Assembly: GCF_003597395.2 (NCBI RefSeq)
Contig: NC_133771.1
Location: 135,962,889 to 136,026,888, forward strand
DNA length: 64,000 nucleotides
Source: Chelonoidis abingdonii
Lineage: Eukaryota; Chordata; Testudines; Testudinidae
Direction: 5' to 3'
Part shown: piece by piece, positions 46,495-57,867 of the stretch
How positions within the stretch are numbered: the first letter of the stretch is position 1
How the letters are laid out: each line of letters starts with the position of its first letter
Notes under the pieces: generated by a model
The model's input: the letters and a program-made list of their open reading frames with translations, nothing else
Database searches by the model: none
What the model was told of the DNA's origin: nothing
Position numbers and translations under genes: made by a program

Positions 46495-46690
46495 GGTTTA
46501 CCAGATCAGGCACTGGAATGGGACTCTGGAGATTTGGGTTTGGTTTTCAGCTCACAATTTCCCTCTGTGACCTTGGACAAGTCACTTCATTTACCCTGTG
46601 CCTCAGCTCCCCATCTGTAAAATGGAGTCACTCTTCCATACCATAGAGAAAAATCTATTAATGGTGCTCAGATACGAAAGTGATGGGGAC
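46495..46690 (+). mobile_element. MIR-like CORE SINE
   Basis: GATTTGGGTTTGGTTTTCAG, CTGTGACCTTGGACAAGTCA, GTGCCTCAGCTCCCCATCTG and TAAAATGGAGTCAC are in MIR order. Confidence 0.8.
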
Positions 46691-46870
46691 CATGTCAGTG
46701 TGTAGGTGTATCGCTTACACATCACCTCCAAATGTAACCCAATGTCCTTTCGTCAAAAAATAGCCAACAAATTGGTTTGTTAGACAATGCCTATGACCAT
46801 TCAATTCCTAATCTTTTTCGACCAGGAATGAGTTAAGTTGTTTTCACTAGATACAAATGTTCAACCAAAG

Positions 46871-46981
46871 AGCCTAATTCCCCACTATGTTACTCCAGTT
46901 TTACCCCAGTGTAACTGAATTAGCATGCCTGGAATTCCACTGATGTAAAACTGAAGTAAAGTAGTGGTGAATCAGGCTCCA
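46871..46981. mobile_element. Palindrome-ended MITE-like repeat
   Basis: GAGCCTAATTCCCCACTATG, then TTACTCCAGTTTTAC, is mirrored by GTAAAACTGAAGTAA, then AGTAGTGGTGAATCAGGCTC. The arms are about 35 bases with few mismatches, around a spacer of about 40. Confidence 0.65.
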
Positions 46982-48054
46982 TGTCTTTAATCAAGCCACC
47001 TCTGTTCCCAGAATATACTCTACTTGGATACGGATTTTACTGGATTAACCGAGTCATGTATCAGCCTCATCCAATGGCCGTCCTCTCTCTTTGACATGTT
47101 GTCTGGGCATCAGTCATCATTTCACACCTGATGCCCACATCCATTACAGAGGCCTACCTGTTTCCAGAAAGCAACTAATTATAGTAAAGGAAGGAATCCA
47201 AGTGTGTTGATATTTGTGCCTGAGCACTCTGAAGTTGGATTACCCTGCTGCTTTATACTATATTTCGTTTTGCACCATTTTATTCCTTTGTAGCCAGCAC
47301 TGCACTCCGTGCTTGGCCTGTGGTGGGGAAGGCAGACAGATTCGGAGCTTGTAGAGAAATAATCTGCCAGAAGGTGCTGAATGTTACACCCTCCTCACCT
47401 CCCCGCAAAACAAAAACTGAATAATACAACATGCCATGTGTACAACCAACCTTAAGGTCTCTCCTTTTAGCACTCATGTATGCAGCCACCTTGACAGCCT
47501 TGTTGGGTAAAAATCCTTTGTTCAGCCACAAAACAGATATAGCATATGCAGCATAAGCCTCCTCATGCCTCATCACCTATGTGCTGTTAGTCTGTTTTGA
47601 AGGTGCATCTCTGGGGTGAAAGCACAGTTCTGCCTCTAAACTCTATTCATTCGTTGGTGTCTTTGCTGAAACTAACAGCAAGTGAGCCATTTGTCATGCT
47701 GGGAGCTGAGTGAATAATTCATGGCAGATAATTTATTTTCATGATTTTTAGCCTCTTTTTCTGTTTGCAAGTAGCTTATGAATGTCTCAAATTTATCTGA
47801 GACTTACAATTAATCCCTGAGTACTTACTGCATATAATTCCCAGCCTGCAGATTGTTTATGAGCAGTTCAGTGCAAGTTTTTGAAACTGCAGATTCTGAC
47901 TAATGATCACTTGTGCCAGTATCTGATCTCAGTTACACAGGTGTAAATCAAAAGTAACTTCAGCCGCATGACTCCATATTACACTGGTGTTACTAAGATC
48001 AGAGTCTGCCCGTAATACATTTCTGTTCTTAAACTAGAGGAGGAACATTTGGGA
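46982..48054. other. No gene; palindrome-family relative at 47924-48012
   Basis: GTATCTGATCTCAGTTACAC is answered by GTGTTACTAAGATCAGAG, a further worn copy of the same design. Otherwise unique. Confidence 0.4.
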
Positions 48055-48099
48055 TCAAGCTTCCAGGGCAGGTATTCACAACATTTTCAAGTTTAAAAT

Positions 48100-48690
48100 T
48101 TGCTTCCTTGAAGTTAAAGTGTGTTGTTTCTGTGACCATTCCTATCTGTCAACTCCTTTTGTTTGTTTTAAACCTGCTGCCTATTAATTTCATTTGGTAA
48201 TCCCTAGTTCTTGTGTCATGAGAAGGAGTAAATAACACTTCCTTATCTACTTTCTCTGTACTAGTCATGATTTTATAGACCTCAATCATATCCCCCCTTA
48301 ATTGTCTCTTTTCCAAGCTGAAAAGACAGTCTTATTAATCCCTCCTCAGACAGAAGCTGTTCCATACCCCTAATCATTTTTGTTGCCCCTTTCTGAATCT
48401 TTTCCAATTCCAATATATCTTTTTTGAGATGGGGGCGACCATCTCTCCATACAGTATTCAAGATGTCGGTGTACCATGGGTTTATATAGAGGTAATATGA
48501 TATTTTCTGTTTTATCTGTTCCTTTCTTAATGATGCCCAACATTCTGTTAGCTTTTTTGACTGCCACTGCACACTGAGTGGATGAGTGGATGTTTTCAGA
48601 GAACTATCCACAATGACTCCAAGATCTTTCTTGAGTGCTAACAGCCAATTTAGACCCCATCATTTTATATGTATAGTTGGGATTATGTTT
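48100..48690 (-). pseudogene. CR1 LINE: ORF2 C-terminal part and 3' UTR
   Basis: Minus-strand frames at 48282-48611 contain ANRMLGIIKKGTDKTENII, LPLYKPMVHRHLEYC, LEKIQKGATKMIRGMEQL and [14 protein letters not shown], equivalent to the end of the CR1 reverse transcriptase protein. Both a frame change and base changes interrupt it. The 3' UTR continues left (CTGCCTATTAATTTCATTTG in plus orientation). The extreme 3' end is not clear, and the 5' side is truncated before 48690. Confidence 0.8.
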
Positions 48691-49815
48691 GGGCTGAAGA
48701 TTGGATCAGGTGATCAGGCATCACATGATGGTAGGCTATTGGGCTATAAGTAAGGCTAAGATTTTGTCATGGATATTTTTAGTAAAAGTCATGGACAGGT
48801 CACGAGCAATAAAGAAAAATTCAGGGAAGCCATGACCTGTCTGAGACTTTTACTAAAAATATCCGTGATCAAATGGGGATCTACGGGCCCCCACACTGCC
48901 TACAGCGGGACAGCTGTGCAGAGACTAGGATCTCCGGGCGGGCCCACCACGGGTTGGGTGTCAGATCTCCAGGGTCCCCTGCTGCCTGCAGCAGCTGGGG
49001 GCTGCCAGTTATCTCTCCTGCCTGCAGCTCCAGGAGTACCACCACCACCTGTGGGGGCCAAGAGCTGTGGAGTGCCCCGGCAGCCCACAGAGCCGGGAGC
49101 TGCAGGGTACCCCCTCCGTCTGCAGTCTGGGTGCCCACAGGGGCCAGGAATTGGAGCTGCAGGTTTCCCCTGCTGCCCACAGCTCAAGTAGCCCTGCCAC
49201 CTGCAGCAGCCAGGAGTTCCAGGGGCACCAGAGACAGCGGGGGTACCCTGCAGCTCCCAACCATCACAAGCTGAAGTCACGGAGGTCACTGGAAGTCACA
49301 GATTCTTCCACAATCTCTGTGCCTAAATCGTAGCCTTGGCTATAAGCCAGTGCCTGCTCCACCAGGGAGAGAAAGACCAGGGGAGGTATCTTCAGAAAAG
49401 TCAAGAGTGAGCCTGGCAGAGCTCATCTGCTCAGAGTGACTTGGGAGAATAAACAATGGCTGGAGCCTGAGGTCCCTGATACATAGATAACTGGGGAGAG
49501 AAACCTGCAGGGATTCCAAAGGGGATCCAAGGCCAGCGAGGACCAGGAAAGGAGCTCTCCACACCAGCCAGATGAAAAGGCCTGGCAGGAACAAGCTCTC
49601 TCCATGCCAGCCACCTGGCAAGGTCTGGCTTAAGAGTAAGAAACTGTAGAAACTCCAGGCAGCAGGATGTGACTTTTGGAAAGAAATGTTAAGCCCAGCT
49701 AGGGACTGAAGAGACCGATGTGGAGGACAGACTTGTTTTGATTTAAATTGGCATTTGAACTATGAGGATGTTTTAATAAACCAGACCCCAAGAAAGGGGT
49801 TCTCAGGTTTCAGCA
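48691..49815 (+). mobile_element. LTR-like repeat, split by an inverted-repeat element
   Basis: The left piece (GATTGGATCAGGTGATCAGG, GATGGTAGGCTATTGGGC) and right piece (CAGTGCCTGCTCCACCAGGG, GAGAATAAACAATGGC, AAATGTTAAGCCCAGC) follow a turtle LTR I remember. The polyadenylation signal AATAAA is at 49775-49780. The insertion at 48751-49337 divides it. Confidence 0.5.
48751..49337. mobile_element. Inverted-repeat element (587 bp), 9-bp duplication
   Basis: It starts TAAGGCTAAGATTTTGTC and ends AAATCGTAGCCTT, imperfect inverted ends. An exact repeat GGCTATAAG flanks it (48742-48750 and 49338-49346). 48768-48801 and 48833-48873 form a long inverted repeat around GATATTTTTAGTAAAAGTC. The GC-rich interior has open frames on both strands that are not genes. 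hAT (8 bp plus one chance base) is more likely than MULE (9 bp), but not settled. Confidence 0.85.
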
Positions 49816-51834
49816 AGGCAGGAACTACTGTACAGCTAAACAAACAGGTACAAACATACAAACAAAGTTAAGTTTGGGTGTTGCGTGAGGACCTGTTTTG
49901 GTTCTTGTTTTATCCAAATCGCCCAGAATGCAAACAGCCTGACCAGTGCTGCAGCACAAATCAGGAAACACCAGGATCTTTGCTGACAATGAAGAGACCC
50001 CGATTCAAGATTCACCCTTGTGCACCTCTGTCCCAGCAATGGCCTCATTTTTATTTGCTCTCAATGCATTTTGTCAAGTTTGTAGAATCACTTTTGTGCA
50101 GATCTTTTACTTTCCAGCCCTGAGAAGGAGGTGGTATTTATATTGCAAGTGGTGAATGTGTATGCTGTGCACTGGAACGATACTATGGAGGCGTAGGGGG
50201 GAGGGGAGATGTATTTGCTTGTGTCTGTATATAAATTGTACAGATCTGCTTGCCAATCCCAGCTTTGTTTGAATCTTTCTTGGAAATAGTTTTTAAGCCT
50301 GTCAGTGCTGAAGTCTTTTTGGCAGCCAAGTCTTAAATACAGACTCTAATCACAACTGCACATGTTGTACAATCAGCCTAAAAACTGATTAACTTTTATA
50401 TAAGCTTAAGTTCAAGGGGCAAGTCAAGATGTTGTGTTGGCACCAGTTCAGTGTCTGAGTTTGTGTCTCTTTCCCATGCATGCAATAAAAATGTATACCA
50501 TATGCTTAAAAGAGAGAAGCAAATTATATATAATGGGAGATTAAGAGGAATGACCATGGAATTGCCATCATAAATTAGATGGGCCATTTGGATATAAAAT
50601 GATGGAATGAGCTGCTGGGAAAATACTTATTTTACTGAACATACTGAGTCTTCATATATTGGTTTTGGTTGGTGGGTTTCATTGAGGCTGGGGTTTTCAT
50701 TTCATTTTTAGAAAAATGGAGGAGGGACAGAAACCCTCTGGCTCATACTGCTTCTGTAGGAAAGGATATAGGGGGGAGAGAGAGAGAGCGAATTTAAAGA
50801 TATTTAGTAGCATACTTTTCCAAATTCATCTCTAGTATAAATGCCATTAGCATCACTATAGTTACTCCTCAGATTAATTAGGCCCTACACATTTAGTAGA
50901 AAGGCATTTTAATATAGATCTGTAGCACAGCTGAAGTCACAAGGGAGAGAAATCATGCTTCAGACCATAAACTAATCACCAGCTGGAATAAGGCAAAAAA
51001 ATTTCCCTCTGGAATAATACTGCAGTTAGGTAGATTGGAGAGGGATTTGTACCTTTATTTCAAACATCCAAAACTCGGAGCTATTGGAGACAGGATATTT
51101 GACTAAATGGCCCATCATTCTGGTCTGGTAGAGTATGAGCTATGAGTTCCTAACTTCCTTTACAAATCAGACATTATTTTCTATTCAGCCACACAAAACT
51201 ATTGCCCATCTGCACAAAACTGATCTTTGTAACAGTATTTAGCCCCCTGTGGTCATATTTCCTACACAGAGTCACCAATGTTCCCCATCTTCAATGGGTT
51301 TGCAGAAAGAATGAGTTATGTAGCAGCTAGTACATGAACAGCTGCCAAGAAGTGCTCCTAATCAGTGGACTACTGGCTTTCTTTCCCAGGCAGTGGGTGC
51401 TTCATCTTTAAATTCAATCTGACTTGCTGGCACAAACCCAGGAAGTGTTAGTCCATCTGCCAACTGAATGTCCCAGTTAGTCTGCAGAGGTTTGCCGTCA
51501 GCTGTACATGACTCCCCCGTCCCCCCCTTTTAGGAATTTCTATTTTTGGACAGACTCAGACAGGATCCTGATAATCTGAACCATACTTTCCCTCTCCTAA
51601 TAAGCCTCCACCAAGCCCTGTAAAGAAGTTTAGAAGCACACAGTGCAATTACTACCACCTCTAATCCAGCTGGTGTGGTGACTGGGTAACGCAGGGTAAG
51701 TAAGCCTGGAGAAGTTCAGGTTTTATCAACGTTTGGCAAAGCTGAACCAAGAATCAAACATTATTTCTCACTGGTCGGGGGAATGGGATCCAGGAGCATG
51801 GCGTGTTTCTACTACATAGCTATCCCCAGGTACT
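49816..51834. other. No gene recognised
   Basis: Unique-looking sequence with a GA run at 50775-50788. Reading frames are short. Confidence 0.4.
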
Positions 51835-52440
51835 ATGGGGTGTACAAACCCCACACTGGGGAACAGAGGGTTAAGGAATGTTCTCGTAACAGGAGGCCCC
51901 ACCCAGCTGAACCTGTTGGGTCTGCTGTCACTGGAGGTGGAGTTGAAAAGGGTGCAGCTCAGCTCACTCAGGGCAGTCAGTGATAGGGAGCAAGCCTGCA
52001 CTGATATGTCCTGCAGGACTCTAGTGGGAGCTGCACACCACCCTGATGCTCACCTCAACTGATAGTGGCTAGCAGCTCTGAGAAGAGATACAAAACATTT
52101 GTTCGTGAGTGGGGAAGGGAACCCTCTGATCCACTTCTGAGGGGATGCATTGTAGGCTATTGGCCAGGCCTTCATCATGCCTCTGGAGAGGCAGGGAAGT
52201 GGTAGGAAGTAACCCAGAGGGTAAGCTGGATGGTATCCTGGCCCAGGGTGCATGTGCCTGCCCCTGGGCTGGAACCTGGAGGAGCGAGAAGGCCCAGGTT
52301 TCCCTATTGCCAATCCCTGGATTTGAGCCACTAGGTGGTATGGCTAACCACCACTGCTCTGACCACCTGGGGACATGGTCTGGGGAGAAGTCCATATCAC
52401 AGATTCTGACCTTGAAATCGAGATCATCCTACTGTAGTTA
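51835..52440 (+). mobile_element. LTR-like turtle repeat
   Basis: TATGGGGTGTACAAACCCC, GGAACAGAGGGTTAAGG, GGAGGCCCCACCCAGCTGAA, GGGCAGTCAGTGATAGGGAG, then GGAACCTGGAGGAGCGAGAA and GGCCCAGGTTTCCCTA, follow a turtle LTR-type repeat from memory. Class and ends are uncertain. Confidence 0.4.
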
Positions 52441-52959
52441 GAGATGAAGAAGCCTACCACTCACCACAAGAAATGTTGGCCCTCAGTGAAGTTCCTTGCG
52501 GATTGGTGTCCATGTCACAAATCCAACCACCACAACTGGCAGAGAAGTCTAGGAATGACGAGAAGGGAGACAGGACACCCCCACGATCTTTAGAAATGCT
52601 CAGTGATGACTTGCCCTCACTCAGTCACTTAGGGAGGCTTGCACTGTTGCTGCCGGGGCTGTAACTGTTCTGTGGCTAAGCAGCAGACTTCATTCTCCAA
52701 AGCCATCAGTGTGGTGATTTTCACAGTCACTCCTGTTGAACATCTGGCATGACTGGCCTCCAGCTGACACTGACTTCTTTACCTTCCGACTGTGGGAGGC
52801 TACACTGAGTTATGCCTGGATGGACAGCATCTATGTGTCCTTCTTTAGCATGCTGGTACATTTCACAGTGCCAGAGTCATACACAATACCTAACAATTAT
52901 GCACTCAACTTCCACAGCCCCTTCTACGCAAGCATCTCAATGTTTGGAAAACTTTTTAA
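52441..52959. other. No gene recognised
   Basis: The 85-codon frame at 52736-52993 has no known motif. Confidence 0.4.
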
Positions 52960-53110
52960 GTTAGTGCTCACCCTCTTCCAGTGCAGTAGGTAAATATTAT
53001 CTCCATTTTTACAATGGGACTAAAACTGAGGCACAGAGACATTGTCTGCCTGTCCCCAGGGCCCAAAGAAACTCTGAACCACAGTCTAGACCACTCCTCT
53101 CACTCCTGAC
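52960..53110 (-). mobile_element. MIR-like CORE SINE
   Basis: AATATTATCTCCATTTTTAC, AATGGGACTAAAACTGAGGC and ACAGAGACATTGTCTG are the reversed tail and core. Confidence 0.65.
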
Positions 53111-53878
53111 TCCCAAGTGTGTGTTTGAACAGGTTTCTCTCTAAAACAAATTACCCCCTGACATTCCAGGTCATCTGCCTGCCTTTACCCCTCTGAAGAG
53201 CAGCCTAGTAAAGGCTGTGCATGAGTCAACGTGTGTTAAACTTCTCCTCCCTCATATTGTTCGCAGGGACTGACTTTATTTTGTGTCTTAGCACAACATT
53301 AGCACTTAAGCACTTAAGTTATAATTCTCCCACCAAAATATAATTTGTCCTATTCCATATTAGTGCCCATCACTGCTGGATGCTGTCAGCAATGTTGTTT
53401 ATTATTTGTTGCAACTTGTAGGGGGGAGCCAAGTGAGAGAAGAGTTTCTTCAAATGCTTCCATCATGGGTGTGCGGTGGAACCCCTGAAGAAGCGAGGGT
53501 TTGGCCCTGCAGAACTCTGGGATCCACTGGAGGAATGGGGCCATGTACTTCTCTCCCAGCTCCATAGCAGTGACTAGAGCCCACATGAAATGGAAGCCTC
53601 CTGCAATACTAAGGGAGACCCTACAAAAGATAATACACCCTGGGTCTGTATTAGCTCTTGTGCAGATTCACTGCTGGCTGCCAAGACTGTGGAGTACAGA
53701 GCACTGGCCAGCAGGCCCTGCTCCTAGCCTGCCCAATATGCAGGCCTTGTACGTTGGTGGGAAAGCACCATTGATATGGCTGCCTCCCACTTCCATGCAG
53801 GACAGGGGAGAGGCATACCTAGAGGAGACTCTTACCACAGAGATCCCTCCACACGAGTAATTTTTGCATGGCATCTAA
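53111..53878. other. No gene supported; 119-codon frame unexplained
   Basis: The plus frame at 53501-53860 (start MALQNSGIHW, end TTEIPPHE) stays open for 119 codons in moderately GC-rich sequence. It has no motif I know, no clear splice sites and an overlapping antisense frame. I treat it as chance or the remnant of an unidentified repeat. Confidence 0.3.
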
Positions 53879-54260
53879 TAGGGCCGGCTTTATGAACTGC
53901 AGGGCCCGATTCAAATACCCCTCGGCGGTCCAGGGCTTTGGCAGCGGGGATCCACTCCGGGTCTTCCGCAGCACCCAAGGACCCCCTGCTGCTGAAATGC
54001 TGCTGAAGACTCCTGGAGCAGACCCCCTGCTGCCAAAATGCCACCGAAGACCCCTGGAATGCCCCCTCCCTGTCACCGAAATGCTGAAGACCCCTGGAGT
54101 GGACCCCCCGCTGCCAAAATGCTGCCAAAGACCCCCAGAGTGGACTCCTCCTGCTACCGAAATGCCACCGAAGACCGCCACCAGGTAAGCAAAAAAAAAT
54201 TTTTAAGGGCACCTAAGGCGCAGGGCCCGATTCCGGGGAATCAGCCTAAAGCCAGCCCTT
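53879..54260. mobile_element. hAT-like element with internal minisatellite
   Basis: The left end TAGGGCCGGCTTTATGAAC and right end GCCTAAAGCCAGCCCTT are inverted repeats. Both sides carry GCAGGGCCCGATTC in direct orientation. No target duplication survives. The interior is a tandem array at about 53985-54180. Non-coding. Confidence 0.7.
53985..54180. repeat. Minisatellite, about 40-45-bp units, about 4-5 copies
   Basis: Units are built around (C/G)CTGC(T/C)(G/A)AAATGC, then C(A/C)GAAGAC(T/C)CCTGGAG and TGGACCCC(C/T)C. Unit lengths vary slightly. The open frames across it (for example 53868-54188) follow from unit length and have no known product. Confidence 0.65.
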
Positions 54261-54750
54261 TCTATGCCAGGGTATGCTGGCAAGCTCTCCCAGGAATAAG
54301 GGGCTTTTCCAGTGTCCTTGATCTCCTACCTTAGGCGGCCTGGAGTCCAAATGTAGCACTTGTCTGATATTTCATCTAATCTCACTCCTTCTCATTCTAT
54401 TACTGATGCTTTCTGCCACAGCTCTTCTGTCTTGATTTGCAGTAACCCTGCTGCTCCAGCACAGCTCCTCCTCTAAACAAAGGCAGCTATTCAGTGCCAC
54501 GGATGTAGTATTCTATGCTATAGACAAATGGCCACCATTGTCACCCATACCGTGGCCCAGAGACATTACAAGCAAAATGTCTTTATTTCAGAACACCAAT
54601 CTCTGTTCCTTCATCAGCAGGATGAAGAGCCGATGTAGATGGCTAAAGCAGAGTTGGGCCTGTCCACCAGCTTGGAGACAAAACAGTGAGCCATGCCCCA
54701 CTTTTACACAGGCTCTCTTGATCTTCCACCACACAAGACAGATAAGAAAG
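54261..54750. other. No feature recognised
   Basis: Unique-looking sequence between the hAT-like element and Harbinger copy 1. Confidence 0.4.
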
Positions 54751-55137
54751 TAAGGCCTGGTCTACACTACGCGTTTAAACCGATTTTAGCAGCATTAAAC
54801 CGATTTAACGCTGTACCCATCCACACAACGAGGCCCTTTATATCGATATAAAGGGCTCTTTAAATCGGTTTCTGTACTCCTCCCCGATGAGAGGAGTAGC
54901 GCTAAAATCGGTATTACCATATCGGATTAGGTTATGTGGTTGCCAAATCGACGGATTGGCCTCCAGGCGGAATCCCACAGTGCACCACTGTGATCGCCTC
55001 TGGACAGCGTCTGAACTCAGATGCACTGGCCAGGTATACAGGAAAAGCCCTGTGAACTTTTGAATTTCATTTCCTGTTGGCCAGCGTGGAGCTCTGATCA
55101 GCACAGGTGACCACGCAGAGTATCAGCACAGGTAACA

Positions 55138-57042
55138 ATGCAGTCTCCTGAGAATCGAAAAAGAGCTCCAGCATGGACCGCACAGGAGGTACTGGATCTG
55201 ATCGCTATATGGGAGAGGATTCTGTGCTAACAGAACTACGTTCCAAAAGACGACATGAAAAAAATATTGAAAAAATTTCCAAGGCTATGAAGGAGAAAGG
55301 CCACACCAGGGACTCAGTGCAGTGCAGAGTGAAAGTTAAGGAGCTCAGACAAGCCTACCAGAAAACCAAAGAAGCAACGGAAGGTCCGGGGCAGGCCGAA
55401 AACATGCCATTCTACGCTGAGCTGCATGCAATTCTAGGGGGGTTCGCCACCACTACCCGCCCCGTCCCTGGATTCCGAGGTGGGGTTGTAATCTCAGCCA
55501 TGGCTGAGATTCTGTGAACAGGGAAGATGACGAGGAGGAAGAGGAGAAGAGCTGCAGAGAGCACACAGCACTCCATTAGCCCCAACAGCCAGGAGCTTTT
55601 TCTCACCAGACGGAATTACCTCCCATCCCTCCCAAGCCACTGGCCCAGACAGTGAAGCATGGAAGCGACCTCTGTGAGTGTACCTTTGTAAATATAAAAT
55701 ATGGTTTAAAAGCAAGCATTTTTAATGATTGATTTGCTCTGAGGACTTGGGATGCATTTGCAGCCAGTACAGTTATTGGAGAAGTTTGTTAACATGTCTG
55801 GGGATGGAGCGGAAATCCTCCAGGGACATCTCCATGAAGCGCTCCTGGACGTACTCCAAAGCCTTTGCAAGAAGTTTTCGGGCAAGGCAGCCTTATTCCG
55901 TCCACCATGGTAGGATACTTTACCATGCCATGCATGTAGCAAGTAATCGGGTATCATTGCATGAAAAGCATAGCTGCATATAGTCCCGTGATTGCTGGAA
56001 TTCAAGAAACATCCGTTCTTTATCTCGCTGTGTTATCCTCAGGAGACTGATATCGTACATGGTAACCTGGCTGAAATTCAGGAATTTAAGTAAGGGGACA
56101 GAGATGGCCATTTCTTACTGCTGTTTGCCTGTTGCTTAAAAGAATCCTTCCTTGCACGTAGCCAAGCGGGGAGGGAAGAGGGGAATAGCGCTGAGCTTTT
56201 TCGCGTTGGCTATCAGGGATCTTCCCTGCTACCAGCCACGCGGTGCGGGGAGGGGGAAGGAGGGGTGATTAGCAGTGATCTTCCATGATACCAGCCATGC
56301 GGTGGGGGGGAGGGTAAAGCGATCATCCACAGAATTGGAAGCGGGGGGTGGCTTTGCTCCTGCATGTTAACAGGAAAAAACATCACTGAACGGGATTTGC
56401 TTGGTATTTGGGAAAGGAGGGCACTGTGTATATGAAGGCTGCAGAAGCCGAAAGACAATGGCTTACCATGGCCCATGCAAGCTGAATTCTGATGCCCAGG
56501 CCTGCGTCTGTGAGATCTGTAACACCAGAGCCGCAGGCACTCATATTAAGATGCAAAATGCGACCTTGTAGTGAAATCAACATGTGCTATGTAAGGTGAA
56601 TGTGTTGTTCACTGTGAAAGAGTATAACCATTGTTCTGTAAAATGTATCTTTTTAAATACTTCTCTTCCTTTTTCCCTGCCTCATGCAGCTGCACATTTT
56701 TCAAGCCTCCTACTCCATCCCGAAGTAGCTCAGATAAGGCGGAAGAAAAAGACGACGCAAAACGAAATGTTCTCGGAATCATGGAAGTGACCCCAATGAA
56801 AGAGCTCATCTGAATGAGTGGAAGGACGTGGTATCAAATACAGGAAAGATGCCAGTGAACGTGAGGACAGGAGGGACCAACATGAGGATAGGAGAGACGC
56901 TCGAGATGAGAGGTGGCGGCAGGAAGATCAGAGCTGGCGGGATGCAACGCTGGGGCTGCTGCGTGATCAAACTGATTCCTCTGAAGTCTGGTGGAGTTTC
57001 AGGAAGAGCAGCGGGTCAGGGAGTGCCGCTACACCTGTGTAA
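55138..57042 (+). pseudogene. Harbinger Myb/SANT-like DNA-binding protein (decayed)
   Basis: ATG at 55138 starts MQSPENRKRAPAWTAQEVLD, the first part of a Myb/SANT trihelix (the W of helix 1 is present). A frameshift near 55215 moves the reading to the frame of 55173-55517, giving EDSVLTELRSKRRHEKN, FEK-like IEKISKAMKEKGHTRDS and QCRVKVKELRQAYQKTK, the rest of the trihelix. The exon probably ends at a GTGAGT-type donor near 55673. A second exon restarts around 56700: SRSSSDKAEEKDDAKRN, then EDRRDQHEDRRDARDERWR and QEDQSWRDATLGLLRDQTD at about 56854-56985 in another frame. AATAAA is near 57260. The family protein helps the transposase reach the nucleus and bind transposon ends. Confidence 0.85.
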
Positions 57043-57299
57043 CCACTCTCACCACTCACCATGTTCCATGTCTTCCTCACCCAGACGGTAAGAATGCGTG
57101 AGGGAAGGCTTCGTGCACGCCGCCCACTCCACCCCGTGGATAGCCCAACCAAAAGCTGTCATTACATGAAAATGTTTTTAGTGGCCTTTCCTTCCTCTTC
57201 CTCCTCCCAAACCACACCCGATACCTGTCAGTTCTCTCCTCTTTTTATAATGACTTTTTAATAAAGAATACATGATTTTAAACGATAGTGACTTTATTT

Positions 57300-57867
57300 C
57301 CTTAAGCACTGTAATCGAAGAGAGAGGGTGGGTTGCTTACAGGATGAGTCAATCAAGTGTGGGGGGTGTTCATGAAGGGGAAACAAACACAGCAGTCACA
57401 CTGTACCCTGGCCTGTGATGAAACTTCTTTTCAAGCTTCTCTGATGTGCACCGCTCCTGGTGTGTTCTCTAATCGCCCTGGTGTCTGGCTGCACGTAATC
57501 AGCAACCAGGTGATTGTCTCAGCCTCCCACCCTGCCATAAAGGTCTCCCCCTCACTCTCACAGAGATGTGGAGCACACAGCAAGCAGCAATAACAAAGGA
57601 GACATTGGTTGGCTGAGGTCTGAGCGAGTCAGTAATGTGCGCCAGCGAAGCCTTTAAACGGCCAAATGTATCTCTACACCATTCGGCACTTGCTCAGCCT
57701 GTAGCTGACAGCTCCTGACTACTGTCCAGGCTGCCTGTGTATGGCTTCATGAGCCATGGCATCAAGGGGTAGCTGGGTCCCCCAGGATAAGGACAGGCAA
57801 TTTCAACATCCCAACTGTTATTTTCTGGTCTGGGAAGTAATTCTCTTGCTGCAGCCGTTTAAACAGA
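57300..57867 (-). pseudogene. Harbinger (HARBI1-like) transposase, C-terminal part
   Basis: On the minus strand 57800-57737 reads LPVLILGDPA, a one-base frameshift, then YPLMPWLMKPYTG and LDSSQE. The Asp of LGDPAYPL is the second DDE residue. FGRLKA (about 57650) follows the region of the catalytic Glu, and PTNVSFVIAACCVLH follows. Stops lie in between. Sequence upstream of LFKRLQQ is missing because the Penelope-type insertion begins at 57868. Confidence 0.8.

Noticed and set aside
48769..49333. Long overlapping frames on both strands
   Set aside because: Inside a 587-bp inverted-repeat element with 9-bp flanks; GC-rich interior, no conserved domain.
53501..53860. 119-codon plus-strand frame
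   Set aside because: No start context, splice sites, or recognised motif; an antisense frame overlaps. Kept only as an unexplained note.
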